64,000 nucleotides of DNA from Bacteroidia bacterium (GTDB lineage Bacteria > Bacteroidota > Bacteroidia > JADZBD01). How positions within the stretch are numbered: position 1 is the stretch's first letter; every line of letters starts with the position of its first letter. The notes under the pieces were generated by a model. The model made no database searches and had not been told where the DNA came from. It worked only from the letters and a program-made list of their open reading frames with translations. Both the position numbers and the translations under genes were made by a program. The DNA is taken from the NCBI GenBank assembly GCA_020054095.1, contig JAGVMA010000052.1, positions 62,001 through 126,000 of the forward strand, in the 5' to 3' direction. Positions 53,720 through 61,112 of the stretch are shown piece by piece.

Positions 53720-54256
53720 ATGAACCAAAGGGTAATACTAAGTAGTAAACAATTAGACCTCACCATTACCCGCCTTTGTTACCAACTTATTGAAACTCAC
53801 AACGATTTTGCTAAATCAGCATTAATTGGGCTGCAACCACGAGGCATTTATTTGGCCAAGCGGATAGAGCAAAAGCTAAACACGATTTTAAAAGACAAAA
53901 AAATAAACTGTGGCTCGTTAGATATTACATTTTACCGCGATGATTTCAGAAAAAAAGAACTGATACCGAACAGCACCACCATAGATTTTATTATTGAAGA
54001 TAAAAACGTGATTTTAATTGACGATGTACTTTATACCGGACGTACAATAAGAGCCGGATTAGACGCTATGCTTGCCTTTGGAAGGCCGCAAGACGTGGAA
54101 TTACTTGTACTTATTGACCGAAGACTGAGCCGTAACGTACCTATTCAGGCAAAATATGTGGGTAAAACAATAGATAGCATTGCATCCGAAAAAGTAAAAG
54201 TAGAATGGCGCGAAATTGATAAAGAAGACAAGGTTTGGATAATGAAAAATGATTAA
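53720..54256 (+). CDS. pyrR: PyrR bifunctional pyrimidine regulator/uracil phosphoribosyltransferase
   Basis: The 178 residues show the PRPP-binding loop VILIDDVLYTGRTIRAGLDA and the conserved IGLQPRGIYLAKRIE. The C-terminus carries the PyrR-like DRRLSRNVPIQAKYVGKTI. In Firmicutes this protein binds pyr mRNA and is also a uracil phosphoribosyltransferase. It is 9 bp from pyrB, so the two form an operon, but no binding hairpin is visible upstream. It may act here mainly as an enzyme or regulate other transcripts. Confidence 0.92.
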   Translation: MNQRVILSSKQLDLTITRLCYQLIETHNDFAKSALIGLQPRGIYLAKRIEQKLNTILKDKKINCGSLDITFYRDDFRKKELIPNSTTIDFIIEDKNVILIDDVLYTGRTIRAGLDAMLAFGRPQDVELLVLIDRRLSRNVPIQAKYVGKTIDSIASEKVKVEWREIDKEDKVWIMKND

Positions 54257-54265
54257 ACGGCAATA

Positions 54266-55192
54266 ATGATGAACAAGCTAAGTACGAAACATCTACTAGG
54301 AATAAAAAACTTAACCAAACAAGACATTGAGCTGATTTTAGCAACTGCCGACAATTTTAAAGAAGTAATAAACCGCCCGATTAAAAAAGTTCCTTCGCTA
54401 AGAGACATTACCATAGCAAATCTTTTCTTTGAAAACTCCACACGCACAAAACTAAGTTTTGAATTAGCCGAAAAAAGATTAAGTGCCGATGTTATTAATT
54501 TTTCCGCATCCGGCTCATCAGTAAAAAAAGGAGAAACTTTAATTGATACCGTAAATAATATTTTAGCAATGAAAGTGGATATGGTAGTGATGCGCCATGC
54601 AAATGCCGGAGCAGCCTCTTTCCTTGCAAAACACGTGAATGCAAAAATTATTAATGCCGGTGATGGTGCTCATGAGCATCCAACGCAAGCTCTTTTAGAT
54701 GCCTACTCAATAAAACAAAAACTGGGAACAATAAAAGGAAAGAAGGTGGCAATAATTGGCGATATTTTACATTCAAGGGTTGCGCTTTCTAATATTTTTT
54801 GCCTTCAAAAACTTGGAGCAGAAGTACTGGTGTGTGGCCCCACAACGCTTATTCCGAGATACATTTGTGCTTTAGGTGTAAAAGTAGAAACCAATTTGCG
54901 CACTGCACTCGAATGGTGCGATGTAGCAAACATGTTGCGTATTCAGATTGAACGGCAAGACATCAAATACTTTCCTTCTTTACGAGAATACACCATGCTG
55001 TATGGAGTAAACAAATCGTTGCTCGATTCTATAAAAAAAGAAATTGTAATTATGCACCCCGGCCCTATAAACAGAGGCGTAGAAATAACAAGCGATGTAG
55101 CCGATAGCAAACAAGCTATAATACTCGAGCAAGTTGAAAACGGGGTGGCTGTTAGAATGGCTGTGCTTTACCTGCTTGCAGGAAGAAATTAA
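54266..55192 (+). CDS. pyrB: Aspartate carbamoyltransferase, catalytic subunit
   Basis: It makes carbamoyl aspartate, the first committed step of pyrimidine synthesis. Its 308 residues contain the carbamoyl phosphate loop FENSTRTKLSFELAEKRL, the SSVKKGET loop, HEHPTQALLDAYS and HPGPINRGVEI. No regulatory chain gene (pyrI) is adjacent. It follows pyrR closely. Its end overlaps the convergent secreted propeller gene by 4 bp. Confidence 0.96.
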   Translation: MMNKLSTKHLLGIKNLTKQDIELILATADNFKEVINRPIKKVPSLRDITIANLFFENSTRTKLSFELAEKRLSADVINFSASGSSVKKGETLIDTVNNILAMKVDMVVMRHANAGAASFLAKHVNAKIINAGDGAHEHPTQALLDAYSIKQKLGTIKGKKVAIIGDILHSRVALSNIFCLQKLGAEVLVCGPTTLIPRYICALGVKVETNLRTALEWCDVANMLRIQIERQDIKYFPSLREYTMLYGVNKSLLDSIKKEIVIMHPGPINRGVEITSDVADSKQAIILEQVENGVAVRMAVLYLLAGRN

Positions 55193-57567
55193 TTTATAAC
55201 TGTAAATTTTTCTACCACAAAGTCGCCATCACTAAGCTCTACTTTCAAAAAGTAAATTCCGGTTTTTAAATTTGATGTATTGACACTTAGTTGCTTTTCA
55301 CTAACAGCAGAAAAGCTAACGATACACACTTTGCCGGCAATATCAAATACAGTAAGCATTTCGGCTAATTTGTTTTTAGGAATTTTTACAAGCAAGTGCT
55401 CGGCACATGGATTAGGAAAGACAACAACTCTGCTTCCATCTTTTATCGTCTCATCCATACTCATAACTTGGTTGAATTTATACAATGCTGTATTGGGATG
55501 ATAATATCCAGACATTGTAGAGAAGTTACCCGATACAAAAAGGTAGTTTCCATCGTAAGAAAAACTACTGCTACTTCCATCAATCTGAATATTTGTTTGA
55601 TAAGGCACATAAGATGAATTAGCACACACGATTCCGTTATTGGGCGATGAAAATAGGCCGCCAATAATTACAGTATCGTTTTTGTAAAAGATTTGATTAG
55701 CTGTATTATTAAGCCCAATACTGTTGCTAACCGATGCTGATAAAGTATCTAAAACAGAAAAATACGGAGATGGAGTTGACGAAATGGAGTTGTAAAATCC
55801 GGCTGTGGCTATATCGTTGCCAATAAAACAAATATCATAAATGCCATCATCGGCATTGGGCGCCCATGCAGTAGCATACCCTGAAAGTGAGTTAATAGCA
55901 GCTATTTTATTGCGTGAATATCCGTTAATTGTAGAAAAATACCCGGCAACATAAACCAAGCTGTACCTTGGTATAATTTTATTTATCGTTCCATTTAAAA
56001 CAGGGTTCCAGGCAGTTAGTGTATTAGAAACTAAATCAAAACAAGCAATATTACTTCTCCAGCTTGTATTCACTTGGCTAAACAATCCGCCCAAATACAT
56101 TTGATTACCATCAAACGCTATTGTTTTCACAAAACCAAACACGCTAATATTAAAAGGCAAAACGGTATCTGCCAAAAGAGAAAAAGCACAAATGCCTTTT
56201 TGCACATTGTTATTTACTGAAGTGAAACTACCACCCATAAAAAGAGTATCGGCCTTTTCTGTGAATGTCATCACTTGCTCATTAAATGAAATGTTAAGCG
56301 AGCTTGCAGTTCCGTTAGTTAAATTTATCTGGCCAAAATTATTACGGGTAACGCCATTAACAGAAGTAAAATCACCGCCAATAAAAAAACCTGTATTTAA
56401 TTTAAGAACGCAGTTTGCCTCTCTATTTGCATGTGGATTAATGGATAGTAATTGATTTGCAGGAAATGTTACTGCACCTATGTTTTTCCTTTCGGATGAA
56501 TTTACTTGCGTAAATTTTCCGGCAAAGTAAACAACAGAATCTGAAACACAAATGTCGTTTACGCTTCCATTTATATCGGGCAACCAATTAACAAATGAGT
56601 TAGTTGTAATTTTTAATGCCGCCAAATGTTTTTTGGGCGAATTATCAATTGATGTGAACTCGCCACCAATAAACAAGAGGCTGTCGCTTTGCACTAAGCA
56701 ATTAACATCGCCATTTGCTTGGTGCACCCAATTTTCGAGTGAGCCATTTTGCACAGTATTAAATTTTGCAAGTCGCTTGCGCTGATTAGTAGTATTTACA
56801 GAACTAAATCGTCCACCAACATAAAGCATAGATGAATTTGTATCAAGCAGAATGTAATTTACTATACCATCAATTCTAAAATTAAAATCAATGTTAGGAA
56901 AAGTCGGCCAGCCTATCACATTTCCTATCGTATCGTCAACCCTCGCTAAATTTTCGCGAAGCACGCCATTAATACTTTTGAATTGTCCACCAAGGTAAAT
57001 TAGATTTGCAATTGTATCACATGCAATTGTGTGCACTGCGCTGTCAGTATTCGGGTGCCAATCCGTAATGCTATCCGTCATTGTATTTATTTCAAAAACA
57101 TTGTTGCGCAATTCGTTGTTCACCTGTGTAAATTTTCCACCTATCGCTATTCCTTTTTCTGTACTTGCAATACAATGCACTGAACCAAAAACATTGTAGT
57201 TAAACCCGGCATCAAAAGCTCCATTTGGTAAAAAATGAGCAAGCCCTGATAAATTATAACTGCCAATCTTTAAAAACTCACCCCCAACATAAAACCCACC
57301 AAGACTATCTTTCAAAACACAATGCACCACACCTTTTATTTTATTAAAATCCGAAATTAAAACACCGGAGCCACTATCAACTAAAACTCCATATCCTGTA
57401 TTTGGACCTATATCATCAAAACTACCACCCACATATAATTTATTACCCTTTATGTAAGATGTATTAACAACTCCATTTGTTATCCAGATATTTGTGTCCG
57501 CTTGCTGTGCAGCTAAATTACTTGCGATGATGTAACACCATACAAATAAAATTGAGTATAGCTTCAT
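55189..57567 (-). CDS. Secreted beta-propeller with T9SS type A sorting domain
   Basis: A signal peptide (ending NLAAQ) is followed by about a dozen repeats of about 48 residues. Each carries a motif such as LYVGGRFSSVNTTNQRKRLAKFN or FIGGEFTSIDNSPKKHLAAL: GG.F..VN, then a small basic turn and a strand. This is like the delta-60 and related propeller repeats of Bacteroidota secreted proteins. The last 75 residues (VFPNPCAEHLLVKI...GIYFLKV) are a T9SS sorting domain. It is convergent with pyrB. The ligand is unknown. Confidence 0.82.
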   Translation of the reverse strand: MKLYSILFVWCYIIASNLAAQQADTNIWITNGVVNTSYIKGNKLYVGGSFDDIGPNTGYGVLVDSGSGVLISDFNKIKGVVHCVLKDSLGGFYVGGEFLKIGSYNLSGLAHFLPNGAFDAGFNYNVFGSVHCIASTEKGIAIGGKFTQVNNELRNNVFEINTMTDSITDWHPNTDSAVHTIACDTIANLIYLGGQFKSINGVLRENLARVDDTIGNVIGWPTFPNIDFNFRIDGIVNYILLDTNSSMLYVGGRFSSVNTTNQRKRLAKFNTVQNGSLENWVHQANGDVNCLVQSDSLLFIGGEFTSIDNSPKKHLAALKITTNSFVNWLPDINGSVNDICVSDSVVYFAGKFTQVNSSERKNIGAVTFPANQLLSINPHANREANCVLKLNTGFFIGGDFTSVNGVTRNNFGQINLTNGTASSLNISFNEQVMTFTEKADTLFMGGSFTSVNNNVQKGICAFSLLADTVLPFNISVFGFVKTIAFDGNQMYLGGLFSQVNTSWRSNIACFDLVSNTLTAWNPVLNGTINKIIPRYSLVYVAGYFSTINGYSRNKIAAINSLSGYATAWAPNADDGIYDICFIGNDIATAGFYNSISSTPSPYFSVLDTLSASVSNSIGLNNTANQIFYKNDTVIIGGLFSSPNNGIVCANSSYVPYQTNIQIDGSSSSFSYDGNYLFVSGNFSTMSGYYHPNTALYKFNQVMSMDETIKDGSRVVVFPNPCAEHLLVKIPKNKLAEMLTVFDIAGKVCIVSFSAVSEKQLSVNTSNLKTGIYFLKVELSDGDFVVEKFTVIN

Positions 57568-57639
57568 GAGTAAAATAATAAAAATTTGGGGATGCCCAAA
57601 GTTACTAAATACAATTACATTTGCAATATTATTTACTAA

Positions 57640-58695
57640 ATGAAAAAACTATTACTCCTATTTCTAAGCATCGCTTTACTGCTTAACTCCTGCTCTACCG
57701 ATTTGGATGTGAACGATGAATGGCGCGAAACAATGGTTGTTTTCGGACTATTAAACCAAACCGATACTGCACATTACATTAAAATTAACAAGGCATTTTT
57801 AGGTCAGGCAAATGCGTTTGAAATGGCCTCTGTTTACGATACAGTAAATTACGGCAACAATATTATAGTCGTAATAAACGAACTAAATAATGGTAACGTA
57901 ATTAACTCGTTTCCACTTACACAAGATACTTCTATTGCTAAAGCAGGTGGCGTTTTTGCTTATCCAAAACAAGTTTTGTTTAAACTCAATCAACAGCTAA
58001 ATGATAATTACGAATACGAATTAGTTGTAACCAACAGCGAAACAGGTAAACAAGTAAAATCTAAAACCATACTCGTAAAAGATTTTACAACCATACAACC
58101 TTCCGCCATACAAACGAGCGTAAACTTTAGTTTGTATAACAATGATTTTAATGTGCGCTTTAACTCCGCAGAAAACGGAAAACTATATAATTTGATAGTT
58201 AGATTTTACTTCCGCGAGATAAACAAAATAACCAATGCCGTAACCGATAAATACATTGATTTAAACTTAGGCAATCAACAATCATTAAACACAAGTGGTG
58301 GTCAAGAAATCACCTACACGTTTCCGCAACGAACGCTTTATACTTTTTTATCTTCAAAACTAAACCCCGACCCTACTGTGTGGCGAAGAGTGGGAAAATC
58401 TTCAAATCCTGATACACAATTAGATTTTATTGTAACAGTAGCTGCAGAAGAGTTTTTTACTTACATGGAAGTTAATTCCCCTTCATCCATCACCACATTA
58501 CAAGACAAGCCCATTTATACAAATATCGAAAATGGCATAGGCCTTTTTTCATCGCGCTACAAGCAAAATAATGCTGCATATTATAATAAGAAACTAACCA
58601 CCCAATCGCTCGATTCAATTTATGGCGGAGTGTTTACAAAAAACTTGGGCTTTTGCGACCCAGGACACTCTAACCCAAATTATCAGTGTCAGTGA
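57640..58695 (+). CDS. DUF4249-like lipoprotein
   Basis: A lipoprotein signal (ALLLNSCS) is followed by a strand-rich protein of 351 residues with WRETMVVFGLLNQTDTAHYI near the start. This is the DUF4249 layout (about 20 residues of signal, then VV.GLLN-like strands and a C-terminal GIGLFSSRY block). Members of this family often accompany TonB-dependent receptors; none is next to it here. TACATTTG (57616-57623) may be the -7 element. The protein ends in a Cys-containing tail (FCDPGHSNPNYQCQ). Confidence 0.7.
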   Translation: MKKLLLLFLSIALLLNSCSTDLDVNDEWRETMVVFGLLNQTDTAHYIKINKAFLGQANAFEMASVYDTVNYGNNIIVVINELNNGNVINSFPLTQDTSIAKAGGVFAYPKQVLFKLNQQLNDNYEYELVVTNSETGKQVKSKTILVKDFTTIQPSAIQTSVNFSLYNNDFNVRFNSAENGKLYNLIVRFYFREINKITNAVTDKYIDLNLGNQQSLNTSGGQEITYTFPQRTLYTFLSSKLNPDPTVWRRVGKSSNPDTQLDFIVTVAAEEFFTYMEVNSPSSITTLQDKPIYTNIENGIGLFSSRYKQNNAAYYNKKLTTQSLDSIYGGVFTKNLGFCDPGHSNPNYQCQ

Positions 58696-58817
58696 CATAT
58701 TGACTTTTGAAATGCAAACTTAACCCCTGTCATAAAGGCAATTTGGCAGAGATTTTTGTTTTTTCCCAAAAGGCATTATTGTTGACTTACCGCTATCGAA
58801 TTAGTAAAAAACCAAAA

Positions 58818-59018
58818 ATGAAAAATTTCCTATTTGTACTAACTATTTTGATTCTCCTGGCTATCATTTGGGTTTTGAACCAAGAAAACAAAAGCTTAAA
58901 GTCAACTAACATTTTAATCACTAACCCAGAAAAAGCACCAGTAGCTTTTTCGAAAAATATAGATGCTGATGAACTCGAGTTTGATGGAGAATTCTGGAAA
59001 ACGACTAACAAAAATTAA
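58818..59018 (+). CDS. Small single-pass membrane protein upstream of dnaK
   Basis: A 66-residue protein with one N-terminal membrane helix (FLFVLTILILLAIIWVL). An acidic tail follows (NIDADELEFDGEFW). I do not recognise a family. I start at the ATG at 58818 because the upstream frame encodes no signal and has poor coding character. It lies 22 bp before dnaK and is probably co-transcribed with it. Confidence is limited by its size. Confidence 0.5.
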   Translation: MKNFLFVLTILILLAIIWVLNQENKSLKSTNILITNPEKAPVAFSKNIDADELEFDGEFWKTTNKN

Positions 59019-59040
59019 ATAAACCAAAAACTAAAGAACT

Positions 59041-60948
59041 ATGGGAAAAATAATAGGAATTGACTTAGGAACAACTAACTCGTGCGTAGCCGTTATGGAA
59101 GGCAACGAGCCGGTAGTAATTGCTAACAGCGAAGGCCGCAGAACCACACCTTCAATTGTAGCATTTGTAAAAGATGGTGAGCGCAAAGTGGGCGACCCTG
59201 CAAAAAGACAAGCCATCACCAATCCAAGAAACACCATCTACTCCATAAAACGATTTATGGGACACACATACGATGAAGTATCAAAAGAAACATCACGCGT
59301 ACCTTATGCACTTGTAAAAGGCGATAATAATACACCTCGTGTTAAAATTGACGAGCGCTTACACACACCGCAAGAAATATCGGCAATCATACTTCAAAAA
59401 ATGAAAAAAACAGCCGAAGACTTTTTGGGGCACGAAGTAACCGAAGCAGTTATTACAGTTCCGGCTTATTTTAACGATGCACAGCGTCAAGCCACAAAAG
59501 AAGCAGGCGAAATTGCCGGATTACAAGTAAAGCGTATCATTAACGAACCCACTGCTGCTGCATTGGCTTATGGCCTCGATAAAAAGAACAGCGATATGAA
59601 AATAGTGGTGTTCGATTGCGGTGGCGGAACACACGATGTTTCGGTACTTGAATTAGGCGATGGCGTATTTGAAGTAAAATCTACCGATGGTGATACACAT
59701 CTTGGCGGTGATGATTTTGACCAAAAAATAATTGACTGGTTGGTACAAGAATTTAAAGACGAAAATGGCGGCCTTGATTTAACAAAAGACCCTATGGCTT
59801 TGCAACGCTTAAAAGAAGGCGCTGAAAAAGCAAAAATCGAACTTTCAAGTTCACCATCTACCGAAATTAACTTACCATACATTATGCCGGTTGACGGCAT
59901 TCCAAAACACTTGGTACGCACATTATCACGTGCAAAATTTGAGCAATTGGTTGATGATTTGATTAAACGAACAATAGAGCCATGCCGTTCGGCACTTAAA
60001 AATGCAGGCATCACTCCATCAGAAATTGACGAGATTATTTTAGTAGGCGGCTCCACTCGCATACCTGCTATTGTAGATGCGGTTCAAAAATTCTTTGGCA
60101 AAGCGCCATCAAAAGGTGTTAACCCCGATGAAGTAGTTGCCGTGGGAGCAGCCATACAAGGCGGTGTGTTAACAGGCGAAGTGAAAGATGTTCTGCTTTT
60201 AGATGTTACACCACTATCGCTGGGCATTGAAACAATGGGCGGAGTGTTTACCAAATTGATTGAAGCGAACACAACTATACCAACCAAAAAATCGGAAACA
60301 TTTACCACCGCTGCCGATAACCAGCCGAGTGTACAAATTGTGGTTTTCCAAGGTGAACGAGCTATGGCGCGCGATAATCGCAAGTTGGGTGAATTTAACT
60401 TAGATGGAATTCCTCCGGCACCACGCGGCACACCACAGGTAGAAGTAACTTTTGACATTGATGCAAACGGAATTTTAAATGTGAGTGCAAAAGACAAAGG
60501 AACAGGCAAAGCGCACAATATTCGCATTGAAGCAAAAAGCGGACTTAGCGATGATGAAATTAAGCGCATGAAAAAAGAAGCGGAAGCTAATGCCGATGCC
60601 GATAAAAAAGCGAAGGAAGAAATTGACAAAGTGAATGCGGCCGACTCAATGATATTCAGTAGCGAAAAGCAACTGAAAGAATATGGCGATAAAATTAGCA
60701 GCGATAAAAAAGAGACCATTCAAAAAGCACTAAGCGAGTTAAAAGATGCACACAAAGAGCGCGACTTGGCTAAAATTGAAACCGCTATGGCCAACATGAA
60801 CACTGCATGGCAGTCAGCAAGCGAAGAAATATATAAAGCCACTCAAGAAGCACAAGCAAACGCTAACCCGCAAGCCGAGAACAGCAACACCACCGCTGAT
60901 AATGTTACTGATGTGCAATACGAAGAAGTGAAAGACGAGAAAAAGTAG
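59041..60948 (+). CDS. dnaK: Chaperone DnaK (Hsp70)
   Basis: The 635-residue Hsp70 binds unfolded proteins under control of DnaJ and GrpE and works with ClpB. ATPase motifs are intact: [16 protein letters not shown] at the start, [14 protein letters not shown] and [17 protein letters not shown]. The linker is [15 protein letters not shown], and the substrate domain runs through [18 protein letters not shown]. The end [11 protein letters not shown] is the usual bacterial tail. grpE and dnaJ are not adjacent. A terminator follows. Confidence 0.98.
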   Translation: MGKIIGIDLGTTNSCVAVMEGNEPVVIANSEGRRTTPSIVAFVKDGERKVGDPAKRQAITNPRNTIYSIKRFMGHTYDEVSKETSRVPYALVKGDNNTPRVKIDERLHTPQEISAIILQKMKKTAEDFLGHEVTEAVITVPAYFNDAQRQATKEAGEIAGLQVKRIINEPTAAALAYGLDKKNSDMKIVVFDCGGGTHDVSVLELGDGVFEVKSTDGDTHLGGDDFDQKIIDWLVQEFKDENGGLDLTKDPMALQRLKEGAEKAKIELSSSPSTEINLPYIMPVDGIPKHLVRTLSRAKFEQLVDDLIKRTIEPCRSALKNAGITPSEIDEIILVGGSTRIPAIVDAVQKFFGKAPSKGVNPDEVVAVGAAIQGGVLTGEVKDVLLLDVTPLSLGIETMGGVFTKLIEANTTIPTKKSETFTTAADNQPSVQIVVFQGERAMARDNRKLGEFNLDGIPPAPRGTPQVEVTFDIDANGILNVSAKDKGTGKAHNIRIEAKSGLSDDEIKRMKKEAEANADADKKAKEEIDKVNAADSMIFSSEKQLKEYGDKISSDKKETIQKALSELKDAHKERDLAKIETAMANMNTAWQSASEEIYKATQEAQANANPQAENSNTTADNVTDVQYEEVKDEKK

Positions 60949-60970
60949 TTTCTTACTTTAATTTTTGCGA

Positions 60971-61008
60971 GAAAAATCCCTGCTGCACTTCGGGGATTTT
61001 TCTTTTTT
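60971..61008 (+). terminator. Intrinsic terminator after dnaK
   Basis: GAAAAATCCC and GGGATTTTTC form a 10-bp stem with a 12-base loop, followed by TTTTTT. Confidence 0.82.
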
Positions 61009-61054
61009 CACTTGCCTGATTACTAATTTCATCTGATAAATAGGAAAAAAAATA

Positions 61055-61085
61055 TTTGTTTTTCTCAATTGGTTTTATAAATTTA
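61055..61085 (+). promoter_or_regulatory. Promoter of the large T9SS protein
   Basis: TTTG (61055-61058), a 19-bp spacer and TAAATTTA (61078-61085) match the consensus except for the last base. The ATG follows 28 bp later. Confidence 0.6.
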
Positions 61086-61112
61086 CGCTAAGTTTTACCA
61101 AACCATAAAACC

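Noticed and set aside
58700-58817. CIRCE element or sigma-54 promoter upstream of dnaK
   Set aside because: No TTAGCACTC-N9-GAGTGCTAA repeat is present. The GG at about 58742 has no GC at the proper spacing for sigma-54.
60084-60719. A 211-codon open frame on the minus strand inside dnaK
   Set aside because: It mirrors the codon pattern of dnaK, has low-complexity Ser/Ala content, and has no start context or homology that I recognise. Long antisense frames in dnaK are a common artefact.
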